46,634 nt of DNA from an uncultured Selenomonas sp. (GTDB lineage: Bacteria; Bacillota; Negativicutes; Selenomonadales; Selenomonadaceae), in contig CAMVGU010000023.1 of NCBI GenBank assembly GCA_947167105.1, positions 1 to 46,634 of the forward strand, written 5' to 3'. Within the stretch, counting starts at the first letter, position 1. Every line of letters begins with the position of its first letter. Below the pieces are notes generated by a model. That model did no database searches. It was given only the letters and a program-made list of their open reading frames with translations, and had not been told where the DNA came from. Shown here piece after piece: positions 23,116 to 31,460 of this stretch. The position numbers and the translations under genes were made by a program.

Positions 23116-25356
23116 TTATCCATCCTCAAGAGCCGATTGGGCCTCCCGCTCGCGCTCCTCGATCAGCCGCTTGTAAGGGCCGTCATGGAGCATCATCTCC
23201 CGGTGCGTGCCGCGCTCCGCCACGTTCCCGCGGTGGAGGACGATGATCTCGTCCGCGTCGCGTATGGTCGAGAGGCGGTGCGCCACGATCAGACAGGTAC
23301 AGCCGCGGTGCCGGATGTTCGCAAGAACCTCCTTCTCCGTCACGGGGTCAAGGGCGCTGGTGGCTTCGTCCAGCACGAGGATGGATGGATTTATGGCAAG
23401 GGCGCGGGCGATTTCAAGGCGCTGGCGCTGCCCGCCGGAGAAGTTCATGCCGCCCTCGGCGACCTGCGCCTCATACCCGCCTGGGAGTTTCAGTATGTCC
23501 TCATGGATGCAGGCATCCTTTGCCGCCCGAATGATGTCGCTTTGAAGCACGGTGTTGTCAAAGAGGGCAATGTTCTCTGCGACAGTCCCCGTGATGAGGA
23601 AGATGTCCTGATCCACCGCCGAGAGCGAGTTCAGTATGGTCTGGCGCGGGATCTTGCGCCTGGGCACGCCGTCGAAGGCAAGCGTCCCGCTCCATTCCTC
23701 GTACAGTCCCGTGACGACTTTCGCTATGGTGGACTTGCCGCTGCCCGATGCGCCCACCACCGCGATCCACTCGCCGGGACGGGCATGGAGATCGAAATTG
23801 GAAATGAGCGGCGCCTCCAAGGGGCTGTAGCCGAAGCTCACACCGCTGAGCGTGAATTCGCCCGACAAGCGTTCGACGGACAGGCTCTGCTGCTTTTTCT
23901 CCTCCTCCGAGGGGAAGTTCAGGCTGTCTACCTCATAGCGCCGCACGTCGTTCAGGCGCTGCATCTGCATTTCCGTTGTCTGCAAAGTGCTGCCGAGGCC
24001 CACAAGCGCATTCACCGGCGCCTCAAATTTCCCCATCAGGCTCTGGAAAGCCATGAACATGCCCGCGGTCATGGCTCCCTCCATGATGGAGAAGCCGCCG
24101 AGGGTCATGATGAGCGCGCCGTTGATGCCGGAAAGGAGGGTGGGCAGCAGCTTGACCGACATCGACCAGAGCGCCGTTTCCTGCGATGCGGACAGCACCT
24201 TCGTCTGGTAGCCCGCCCACTTCGTGAAAAAGTCCGCCTCGTCCCCGTTGGCCTTGATGGTCTCGATCATGCGAAGGCCGTTCATGGATACGCCGTATGC
24301 CTTGCCCGCATCCTGCTGGATGCGCATATTGAGGTCGGTGAGATGCCGCCGCATGGCAAAGAACAGCACCAGTTCGACGGAGCTGAAGGCGATGCCGATG
24401 AGGGTAAGCGTTACATTGTACTGCAAAAGCAGCAGCAGGTAAAAAACGGCCACGATCAGATCCAGCACAGCCGTCGCCGCAGGCCCGGACAGGACGCCCG
24501 CGATAGACTCGTTGAACCCCACGCGGCCCGCTACCTCCGCCGCGTACCGCTGGTGGAAGAACTGCATGGGCAGTTTCAGCAAATGCCAGAAGTAGCTGGA
24601 AGAGTCCGCGAGCGTTATCTTCCGCTGCCACCGGGTAAGGAGCACGGCCCTGAGCCATGATATAATGCCGGAGACGATGAATGCCGCCACCATGGCGATG
24701 CAGAAGTTCACCATCCAGTCCGGATGCTTCCGGGTCAGAATGTCGTCCATAAAGATCTGGCTCATGACCGGAGAGGCCAATCCCGGCACAATGGCGCAAA
24801 GCTCCAGCACCGTAACGAAGAGCACCGCCCACTTGTCCTCGAACAGTTTTCGCGCCATGTCCTTGAACACGTTGTAGCGGTGACCCTCCTTGCGGAACCC
24901 CTCGCCCGGCTCGATATGGAGAGAGACCCCGGTGTAGGACGTGCGGAATTCCTCCAGGGGAACCGTGCGCCGCCCCATGGCAGGGTCGTTCAAATACGCC
25001 TTCCCGTTTCGGATGCCCTCCAGCACCACGAAATGGTTGAACTCCCAGTGGATGATGAGGGGAAACGGATCCTCCGGAATGAGTTGGATGATATCTTTCA
25101 TGGTCCAACGATAGCCGGTCGCCTTGCAGCCGCGGTTCCGCGCTGCCCGAAGCACGCAGCTTGCCTTCGATCCGTCCCTGTTTACCCCGCACTCGGCGCG
25201 GAGTTTTTCCAACGGGATCCAAAGGCCATAGTGAGCCAGCACCATGGCGAGGGACGCAGCCCCGCACTCCGTGGCCTCCATTTGGAGGATGGTGGGCACC
25301 TTCACCTTGTCATGGCTCTTTCCCCGAAGGTCCGCCAGTTTTTCTTTCCAACCCAT
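23116..25356 (-). CDS. NHLM-type C39 peptidase/permease/ATPase exporter (ABC1)
   Basis: 746-residue peptidase-containing ABC transporter that should cut leaders at the double-glycine site and export the cores. The C39 domain (1-150) keeps its catalytic residues: Cys31 in ATECGAASLAMVL, His108 in NHFVVLEG, Asp124 in LNDPAMGRR. A six-helix membrane domain (about 170-450) follows, then the ATPase with Walker A GASGSGKST (about 537), FSGGQRQR (about 641) and LVLDEATSAL (about 662). Four bases separate it from the HlyD gene. Its likely substrates are the peptides at 16.1-17.8 kb. Confidence 0.94.
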   Translation of the reverse strand: MGWKEKLADLRGKSHDKVKVPTILQMEATECGAASLAMVLAHYGLWIPLEKLRAECGVNRDGSKASCVLRAARNRGCKATGYRWTMKDIIQLIPEDPFPLIIHWEFNHFVVLEGIRNGKAYLNDPAMGRRTVPLEEFRTSYTGVSLHIEPGEGFRKEGHRYNVFKDMARKLFEDKWAVLFVTVLELCAIVPGLASPVMSQIFMDDILTRKHPDWMVNFCIAMVAAFIVSGIISWLRAVLLTRWQRKITLADSSSYFWHLLKLPMQFFHQRYAAEVAGRVGFNESIAGVLSGPAATAVLDLIVAVFYLLLLLQYNVTLTLIGIAFSSVELVLFFAMRRHLTDLNMRIQQDAGKAYGVSMNGLRMIETIKANGDEADFFTKWAGYQTKVLSASQETALWSMSVKLLPTLLSGINGALIMTLGGFSIMEGAMTAGMFMAFQSLMGKFEAPVNALVGLGSTLQTTEMQMQRLNDVRRYEVDSLNFPSEEEKKQQSLSVERLSGEFTLSGVSFGYSPLEAPLISNFDLHARPGEWIAVVGASGSGKSTIAKVVTGLYEEWSGTLAFDGVPRRKIPRQTILNSLSAVDQDIFLITGTVAENIALFDNTVLQSDIIRAAKDACIHEDILKLPGGYEAQVAEGGMNFSGGQRQRLEIARALAINPSILVLDEATSALDPVTEKEVLANIRHRGCTCLIVAHRLSTIRDADEIIVLHRGNVAERGTHREMMLHDGPYKRLIEEREREAQSALEDG

Positions 25357-25360
25357 GAGA

Positions 25361-26374
25361 TCACCTGTTCCTCAGCCACTGGCTCAGCTTGTAAAATACT
25401 CTTTCTATGGGGGGGCGGCGTTCCACGATGATGGAGCCCGTGCAAAACGTCCCCGCCGTGACAGGTTTGTGCGTCCCGATCTTCGATGTCCAGAGGTATC
25501 CGGACTCGGAGGCGGGATCTTCCACCAGGTCAAAATTTACTTCCATGACCGCGCCCTGCTGGGCCTGCACGATGCGCTGGGCCAACTGCTCGTTGCCCAG
25601 GGTCTTGACCATGCCCTGCAGCGTCGCCGGATACTGCGAGACGGATCGCACCACGCCCAGCAGGCTCCCCGACTGCGATATATCCACGCCGGCCGGCGCA
25701 AGCTGGATGGTCTGCCCTTCTTCCACGCGTTTGCCTTTTTCGGCAGAAATGTAGAGTATGCCCTTCAGATTGTTTTTTTGATTTCGGCGTTCTCCCAGGC
25801 GCACGTTTGCGACGGGCGCACCGGCCCCGACCATACTACCAGGGCTTACCAGCAGCTCCTCCACTACGCCCTCATAGGGAGAGTAGATGTACTCGGCGCT
25901 TTCTCTCTGGTAGCGGCGGGTATCGAACTCATGCACGCGGCTGGCGGCATCCCGGCTGTTCGACGCCAGCTCCGGGCCGTACTGGGCCATACGGGTGGCG
26001 GCTCTCGCTTGCGCCTCGGTCATATGCGCGATCAGGTCGCCTTTTTCCAGGTAGCTGCCGGGATGGATATACACTTCGTCAACGACACCGCCGGACACGG
26101 CGAATATCTTTTCCACGCCCTCCGAACCCATGATGAGCCCCATGCCGTCCGCCTTCACGGTGAACGATCCGAAAATCGACCAGATCACCACCGCCACCAT
26201 CATCACAACTACTGCGACCAGCGCCATCCAGCCGATGGGCGTGGTGATGGAGATCACCGTGTCCAGCTTCTCCGGGGAGCGCATCTTTTCCAGCGCCTCT
26301 TTGCTGAAAATCTCGTTTCCTTTCTTCTGCCAGCGGTTCTGGATCTCAGAAACCGTATTCTCCTCGTTTGCCAC
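25361..26374 (-). CDS. NHLM-type HlyD-family adaptor for bacteriocin export
   Basis: 337 residues: a cytoplasmic N-terminal stretch of about 45 residues, one TM helix (about 48-70), then a periplasmic lipoyl/beta-barrel body (IFAVSGGVVDEVYIHPGSYL, YSPYEGVVEELLV). The short coiled coil is typical of the NHLM secretion protein. It would link the inner-membrane exporters to the TolC channel. Start is GTG (26374) with GGAGGAG 7 bases before, inside the end of the upstream gene; gap 4 bases. Confidence 0.9.
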   Translation of the reverse strand: MANEENTVSEIQNRWQKKGNEIFSKEALEKMRSPEKLDTVISITTPIGWMALVAVVVMMVAVVIWSIFGSFTVKADGMGLIMGSEGVEKIFAVSGGVVDEVYIHPGSYLEKGDLIAHMTEAQARAATRMAQYGPELASNSRDAASRVHEFDTRRYQRESAEYIYSPYEGVVEELLVSPGSMVGAGAPVANVRLGERRNQKNNLKGILYISAEKGKRVEEGQTIQLAPAGVDISQSGSLLGVVRSVSQYPATLQGMVKTLGNEQLAQRIVQAQQGAVMEVNFDLVEDPASESGYLWTSKIGTHKPVTAGTFCTGSIIVERRPPIERVFYKLSQWLRNR

Positions 26375-26378
26375 GGAT

Positions 26379-27542
26379 TCACTCCTCCTCCATGATGGTC
26401 TCTACTCTCATGCCATCCTTCAGCCCGTCCAGGTTGGAGGTCACTACGATGTCCCCCTCCGAGAGCCCCGACAGGATCTCGATGTATCTCCCGTCGCTTG
26501 TCCCGGTGACGACCCACTCCCTGTGGAGGATCCCATCGCTGTCCACGACGAACACCTTGTCATTGCTGCCGTCCACCATGGATGCAAGCGGCACGGCGAG
26601 GCATCTGAGCGGCGAGGTCGCATGCAGCGTGATCCCGGTGTACGTCATGGGCTCCAGAAGGCGGGTGCGGTTATCCACCTCGCAAACGACCCGCCTGACA
26701 TCGGAGGGGTCCTCCAGTGACGGTGAGATCTCCACGACACGCGCTTCGACCCGCTGATTCCAGCCCTGATTGCCCGCGCCGAATTTCGTATCGTATGCCT
26801 TTCCCATGCTCCAGCGATCCGGGAACTCCAGCAGGCAGGTATCCCCTATCCCCATGTGACGGGCATCGAAGTCCGCAAGGACGGTACTGAACCTCAGACG
26901 CTCGAAGTCCCCCACGAGCGCAACGGGCATCCCCGCCTTCACGAAGGCTCCCTCCTGCTGGTAGATGAGCAGAACCTCACCGTCCACCGGCGAGGTGACG
27001 TTCAGCCAGCCCTCCTCCAAAATGTACTGGTCACGCTGGGCCTCGGCTTCGTGAAGCGCCTCCGCCGCCGCCAGGTACTGCGCCTCGGCCGCCTCCTGTT
27101 TTTCCTTTGAGGTCGCTTCTTTCGCCATGAGGCGGTTCTGCCGCTGATATGCGCTGTTCATCTGGGCAAGCGCGGCCTCGGCTCTCCGCACAGCGCTGGA
27201 TGCCTGCTGAATTTTCAGCGGGAGTTTCTCATCCCTCATGGAAAGGAGAATATCGCCGTTCTTCACGGCAGAGTTCTTCCCCACATGCCAGCGCACGATG
27301 CGCCCGTCTGTCAGGGCGATGGCATCCGTCATGTTGTCGCTGACAAAGCGCACCGCATCAAGGGATACCATCGGGACGATATCCATCCGGGAGACCCTGG
27401 CTCCGTTCACACGCAGGGCGCGGCTGTCCATGCGGTGCGCGATCTGATCCTCGTCGCTGATATTGAGCCAGGTGCCGTATGCCACCAGAGCCAACGCCAA
27501 CACAAGTATGATACCGATGCCGATAAAAAAATATTTTTTCAT
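26379..27542 (-). CDS. Second periplasmic adaptor (RND/HlyD type)
   Basis: 387-residue membrane-fusion protein, first gene of the export operon. N-terminal TM or uncleaved signal (about 4-25), a lipoyl domain split by a coiled coil (QQASSAVRRAEAALAQMNSA and on to EAQRDQYI), a beta barrel and a membrane-proximal domain ending in LSGLSEGDIVVTSNLDGLKD, the style of RND and MacA adaptors. Having two adaptors beside two ABC proteins suggests a hybrid or two-branch machine. Start has AAAGGAAG at 9 bases. A 24-base palindrome lies 65 bases upstream. Confidence 0.88.
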   Translation of the reverse strand: MKKYFFIGIGIILVLALALVAYGTWLNISDEDQIAHRMDSRALRVNGARVSRMDIVPMVSLDAVRFVSDNMTDAIALTDGRIVRWHVGKNSAVKNGDILLSMRDEKLPLKIQQASSAVRRAEAALAQMNSAYQRQNRLMAKEATSKEKQEAAEAQYLAAAEALHEAEAQRDQYILEEGWLNVTSPVDGEVLLIYQQEGAFVKAGMPVALVGDFERLRFSTVLADFDARHMGIGDTCLLEFPDRWSMGKAYDTKFGAGNQGWNQRVEARVVEISPSLEDPSDVRRVVCEVDNRTRLLEPMTYTGITLHATSPLRCLAVPLASMVDGSNDKVFVVDSDGILHREWVVTGTSDGRYIEILSGLSEGDIVVTSNLDGLKDGMRVETIMEEE

Positions 27543-27606
27543 GTCGCATGCTTCCTTTCGGGCCTTTCATAAGAGAGACAACGGTCTATCGTAATCTGCG
27601 GCAGCG

Positions 27607-27630
27607 GCAGAAAAACCATGGTTTTTCTGC
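27607..27630. other. 24-bp perfect palindrome resembling a hix crossover site
   Basis: The centre AAAAACCATGGTTTTT is flanked by GCAG and CTGC. That 16-base core is the core of the symmetrical Hin recombination site hixC. It lies three bases beyond the stop of a degraded serine recombinase and 65 bases before the export operon. A terminator is less likely because no T run follows in either direction. Confidence 0.5.
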
Positions 27631-27633
27631 ACC

Positions 27634-28282
27634 CTATTCGTGCGACCATTTGTGGAATGTGGGGCGCGAGACACCCAGGAGCCGTGCGGCTTCGCATTCC
27701 GAAATGGCTCCTGATGCCCACTGTGCAAGAACCTTCTCAAAGCCGTCGGGCTTATCGAGGGATGTACGTCCAAACTTCACGCCCTTGGCTTTCGCTGCCG
27801 CAATACCATCCATGGTGCGCCGATGGTTCATCTCCCGCTCCATCTGGGCAACATAGGAAAAAATCTGGATGACAAGGTTCAAGACCAGCTTTGCCGTGAG
27901 GTCATCGCCATATTTTTTCGGGAATCGAGGATGGGAAGGTTCAGCACCACGATGAAGGCACGCTTCTCGTGGGTGATGATGTCGAGTTGCCGGATCATCT
28001 CCTCGTAATCCCGCCCAAGACGGTCGAGACTCTGCACCACACCGTATCGCTGGGCTTCAAAACTGCCATCATGGCCATATAGGCAGGGCGGGCAAAGTCC
28101 TTGCCACTCTGCTTGTCGGCAAAGATATGGTCTGCCGTGATGCCGAATTCCTCCATGGCAATCCGCTGACGGTCATCGTGCTGTGTGACGGTGGAAACCC
28201 GGATGTAGCCATAGGTGATGCCGATTGCCGCTACATCGGTCTTGCTATCCTGCCCCGAGCTACGAATGTTGTTGATGTCCAT
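27634..28282 (-). pseudogene. Serine recombinase (resolvase/DNA invertase), frameshifted
   Basis: The start (28282, GGAGG 8 bases before) reads YGYIRVSTVTQHDDRQR with the catalytic Ser, then SGKDFARPAYMAMM. Near 28040 two extra bases (GTGTGG for GTGG) shift the frame, after which VVQSLDRLGRDYEEMIRQLD continues. A second shift at an A run near 27915 leads to IQIFSYVAQMERE and the C-terminal helix-turn-helix AARLLGVSRPTFHKWS. All parts of a normal Hin/Tn3-resolvase-length protein are present, so inactivation is recent. It lies beside a hix-like palindrome. Confidence 0.88.
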
Positions 28283-28421
28283 ATAGAATTCCTCCAATCA
28301 GATAGAAAACGAACTACATTCCGATTGTAGAGGAATCCTTGAGACTGTGTGACGGCTTCGGTATTGCGCTGGGATAGTTCTTTGACACACCGGAGTTTGA
28401 TGCGCTTAAATCTCCACAATC

Positions 28422-28450
28422 TTGAAAAATCTCCCGACATGGGGTAGAAT
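28422..28450 (+). promoter_or_regulatory. Sigma-70 promoter of the Rpn-like gene
   Basis: TTGAAA and TAGAAT with a 17-base spacer, 34 bases before the start codon. Confidence 0.7.
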
Positions 28451-28483
28451 GAGAGCAAGAGGCTATGGGAAGGGAGAACACAC

Positions 28484-29079
28484 ATGGCTACCGACAGCAA
28501 AACCATGGACGGCGTGCTGATGGACGATGACAACGCTTCCTACGACAAGACCGCCAAGCGGTTTCTGGCCAGGAAGATGCTCCTGGCATGGATTTTGAAA
28601 TACTTGGTCGCGGAGTTCCGGGACTGCTCCATCAAAGATATCGCCGAAAAATACATCGAAGGCGACCCAACGCTCACCGTTGAAACAATCCCCGTGAAAA
28701 CTACGACCTGATGGTTGCCATCATGGTCTATTTGGGCAAGAAAAACACAAAGCACCGCTTGTTAAAGTTACTCCACATGATTTTCCTGGACAAACTAAAA
28801 GCGGCTGAAAAGAAGACGATTTTGAAACAGGATTACGACTTGGTGCTGACACCGGTCATGGAAGAGGAGTTGACGAAAATGGGCAGTTTGGCATTGGGGA
28901 TTGCTGAGAGAGCTGCAACGGAAGGTGAGCGCCGAGGTATCAAGAAGGGCGAAAAGACTGGTGAACACAGAGTTATGGAGGCTATCCGTATGCTCAAGGA
29001 TAATATGCCTCTCGATGCAATCATCAAGAAAACAGGCTTAACATTGCAGCGCCTGACAGAACTAAAGGCTCTGCTCTAG
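28484..29079 (+). pseudogene. Rpn/PD-(D/E)XK nuclease-family transposase remnant
   Basis: The 5' part encodes about 65 residues (YDKTAKRFLARKMLLAWILK, FRDCSIKDIAEKYIEG) of an Rpn-like recombination-promoting nuclease. At about 28690 the frame changes and reads ENYDLMVAIMVYLGKKNT, then the coiled C-terminal tail with LGIAERAATEGERRGIKKGE. The central nuclease region of roughly 100 or more residues is missing, so one internal deletion has joined the two ends. A complete promoter precedes it. Related full-length proteins are common in Selenomonas. Confidence 0.72.
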
Positions 29080-29101
29080 GAATCCATTTTTTTACAGATG
29101 A

Positions 29102-29138
29102 AAAAGGTCATGTAAGCCAAATGCTCACATGACCTTTT
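29102..29138. terminator. Bidirectional terminator
   Basis: AAAAGGTCATGT (29102-29113) and ACATGACCTTTT (29127-29138) form a 12-bp stem; T runs occur on both strands. It closes the Rpn-like remnant and the minus-strand redox operon. Confidence 0.85.
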
Positions 29139-29204
29139 GTCATATTTATTCAATTAGAATTTGTGCCGTTCCTCCGCCTTATTGCCTCGCACCGTTCATA
29201 TTCT

Positions 29205-29310
29205 TTAAGCTTTTTTCATATGCCGATGCAGGAAATCACGAATTTCCTTGAAGGAATCCACACTGTCCTCCAACTCCGGCAGGAGAAATCCAATTCATTT
29301 TCACTGCCAT
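29205..29310 (-). pseudogene. Short remnant of an unidentified gene
   Basis: A start with a good Shine-Dalgarno (TTAGGGAGAAA before ATG at 29310) reads MAVKMN and then loses sense. In another frame the sequence reads LLPELEDSVDSFKEIRDFLH and RHMKKA to a stop at 29205-29207, a plausible protein end. As with the dhaK remnant, a start and an end seem to be joined by an internal deletion. The parent gene is not recognised. Confidence 0.4.
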
Positions 29311-29328
29311 TTTCTCCCTAATTTCAAA

Positions 29329-30336
29329 TCAAACAATTTCTTCCAGCCCGTAATGGCTCTTGCCGATTCCCCTCTCCTCGGCATATTGCAAGAGACGGAC
29401 ATTGTGCTTCTCCTCCCACTTCTTGCGCACATCTTCCGAAGGAGCGGCGCCGAAGGTGAAATCCACTGCCGCCTGGTCAACGGCCACAGGGTCAAGGGAT
29501 GCAAGTATGCCGATATCCGGCAACGGCTCGGCATCTGCGCAATCATCATCCGGCTGAAGCCCGCACAGGACGTTGATAAACACCCAGCGCCCCGCTTTGG
29601 CATCCACAGCCGCCTTGGCTGCATCTGCCATGGATTCCAGAAATTCCTCCATATCCGCAGGACTGTAATTTACTTCGTCCCGCCCTGCGCTGTGAATGAT
29701 GGCCTTGCCGGAGGTAGATGCGAGACAGATGGTCAGATTCTTAAGGGTGCCGCCGTAGTCGCGAATATGATGCGCCTTGAAGCGAACCACGGAAAGCAGG
29801 GAATCGTAGTTCGCAAAATGGGAACCGGTACGATGATATTTCAGGTACTTCCCATTCGTTACGGGAAGATCCATCTCACCCTCGGCATCGAGAATATCCA
29901 CGGGGCCGATTGCCGTAAAACCGTGGTCTTCCGCCACTTTCAGATGACCTTCCGTTGTGTTGCGAGGTGGCGAGAAGCCGTTGGAGTCAAGAAATGTTCC
30001 ATGGAGATGTTCTTGCACTTTGCTCAAAAGCTGCGGATTGAGGTACGGCCCTCCCGGTGTCTCGAAGGTCAGTTTTATGCCGACTTTGCCGGAAAGTTCT
30101 TTTCCTGCGCTTTCATATGCCCGCAGCATGGACTGTGCATCCACTTTCCGTGTGATATGGACAACGGGGGCACTTTCGTCCTGAACCTGATAGGCAAGGA
30201 GCGAAGATTCCGTCTGCGCCGCTACCGCCGTCTCCTGCTTGCCTTCCAGCACAGAAACTCCGCAACCGCCCAGGAATGCTGCAGCAAGCCCCATACCGGA
30301 AAGTTTCACAAATTCCCTGCGATTCAAACTTCTCAT
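29329..30336 (-). CDS. DUF362-domain protein with Tat/lipoprotein signal
   Basis: 335 residues. The N-terminus has a twin-arginine motif (NRREFVKLSG) and then a lipobox (FLGGC), so export of a folded, cofactor-carrying protein as a lipoprotein is likely. The body matches the DUF362 family (GFTAIGPVDILDAEGEMDLP, HFANYDSLLSVVRFKAHHI, SLDPVAVDQAAVDF), whose function is not settled; members often accompany iron-sulfur proteins. Here no ferredoxin Cys motif is present. The start at 30336 has AAGGGG very close (2 bases), so the exact start is uncertain. Last gene of a five-gene operon, 7 bases after the previous one. Confidence 0.82.
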   Translation of the reverse strand: MRSLNRREFVKLSGMGLAAAFLGGCGVSVLEGKQETAVAAQTESSLLAYQVQDESAPVVHITRKVDAQSMLRAYESAGKELSGKVGIKLTFETPGGPYLNPQLLSKVQEHLHGTFLDSNGFSPPRNTTEGHLKVAEDHGFTAIGPVDILDAEGEMDLPVTNGKYLKYHRTGSHFANYDSLLSVVRFKAHHIRDYGGTLKNLTICLASTSGKAIIHSAGRDEVNYSPADMEEFLESMADAAKAAVDAKAGRWVFINVLCGLQPDDDCADAEPLPDIGILASLDPVAVDQAAVDFTFGAAPSEDVRKKWEEKHNVRLLQYAEERGIGKSHYGLEEIV

Positions 30337-30343
30337 CTCCCCT

Positions 30344-30856
30344 TCATGGAACAACAAATGTAAATTCTTCCCGATTGCCGAACCGATGCATCGCAACCAG
30401 ATCTTCGGCCTTGATCCTGCCTACACGGATTACTTCCATCGTCAAGTCCGGGTGATCGGTCTGGTCATAAAAGATGGCCAAAGTATTGTTCTTGGCGCAA
30501 TAGGTAATATCCCCGTTCTCAAAGCTCAGCCTGCCCTTGCCGCTATACATGGGAGTCCAGTCAAGGGAACCGTAATATTCGCGTCCGCCATAGTGAATCA
30601 TATCAACCGTCAGCGGAAAATGTGCTTGTATTTCCCGTGCAAGCTCCGTATTCTCCCATTCGGCGTGCAGCACGTTTTCCCCGGCACGAACAATTACCAC
30701 CGATGAAGTGCTTGCCATTTCCTTCGACGGCTCTGCAATCTCCTGGGCGGCAGTGCTGACAGATGCCACGCCTTCATTCTCCGACGGATTTCCTGCATAA
30801 CATACGATGCCTGCAATCGCGCTTGCCGCAATCATGGCAAAAAGCAATTTCTTCAT
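30344..30856 (-). CDS. Exported cyclophilin-like fold protein
   Basis: 170 residues: signal peptide (about 1-22), a Ser/Glu-rich linker, then a cyclophilin-like domain of the TM1367 type (FPLTVDMIHYGGREYYGSLD, NGDITYCAKNNTLAIFYDQT, then VIRVGRI). This family lacks the usual prolyl-isomerase active site, and its role is unknown. It is often found beside flavodoxins, as here (16 bases after the flavodoxin gene). The Cys near the signal end (AGIVC) might make it a lipoprotein, but the lipobox is poor. Confidence 0.8.
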   Translation of the reverse strand: MKKLLFAMIAASAIAGIVCYAGNPSENEGVASVSTAAQEIAEPSKEMASTSSVVIVRAGENVLHAEWENTELAREIQAHFPLTVDMIHYGGREYYGSLDWTPMYSGKGRLSFENGDITYCAKNNTLAIFYDQTDHPDLTMEVIRVGRIKAEDLVAMHRFGNREEFTFVVP

Positions 30857-30872
30857 TTTATTTTATTCCGCA

Positions 30873-31433
30873 TTATTTTCCATACCCCAGCTTCTGCACC
30901 CATGCTTCCACATCTTTGCCGTCGTTGGCCGTCAATCCATCCAGAACCGTGGAATTTGGGCAATGCAGGCGAATCTTGTCCATGGCGACACCTATGGGAC
31001 TGCCGCCGCTGGTGCAGAAGGGAATCACCGTCTTGCCAGAAAAATCATAGGATTCAAGGAAGGTATCTATAATCATGGGTGCATTGTACCACCAAATGGG
31101 AAAGCCAAGGAACACTACATCGTAGGAATCCATGCCCTCGACCTGCGACCTGATGGCAGGGCGGGATTTTTCGGCTACCTCCTTGCTGGCGGCATCGAGG
31201 CAGGCCTGGTACGCTGTGGGATAAGGGGTGCCCGGCTCAATCCTGAAAAGCGTGCCGCCCGTCTCCTGCTGGATGCGCTCTGCTATCCTTTCCGTCGTGC
31301 CGCCCCAGGAAAAATAGGCCACCAGTATCTTATGCTCTGCCGCACTCGCCTCTGCCGCCCGCAAGCCATCCGCTGCCAGGGCAGGAGCTGCCATCAGGCC
31401 AAGTGACAGCATCAGCGCCAAAAAATATTTCAT
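30873..31433 (-). CDS. Exported flavodoxin-like protein
   Basis: 186 residues with a signal peptide (about 1-21, ending ALA), unusual because flavodoxins are usually cytoplasmic. The phosphate loop reads YFSWGGTTERIAE and the flavin loops FLGFPIWWYNAPMII and PFCTSGGSP are intact, so FMN binding is likely. It probably carries electrons outside the inner membrane, with the other exported redox proteins of the operon. Start at 31433 has GGAGG at 9 bases; upstream codons would precede the signal peptide. Confidence 0.87.
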   Translation of the reverse strand: MKYFLALMLSLGLMAAPALAADGLRAAEASAAEHKILVAYFSWGGTTERIAERIQQETGGTLFRIEPGTPYPTAYQACLDAASKEVAEKSRPAIRSQVEGMDSYDVVFLGFPIWWYNAPMIIDTFLESYDFSGKTVIPFCTSGGSPIGVAMDKIRLHCPNSTVLDGLTANDGKDVEAWVQKLGYGK

Positions 31434-31460
31434 GTTCGTAAACCTCCCCGTCATAAAAAA

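Noticed and set aside
29248..30363. 371-codon plus-strand frame opposite the DUF362 gene
   Set aside because: The minus strand has Tat motif, lipobox and DUF362 blocks in an operon with tight spacing; the plus frame is the shadow.
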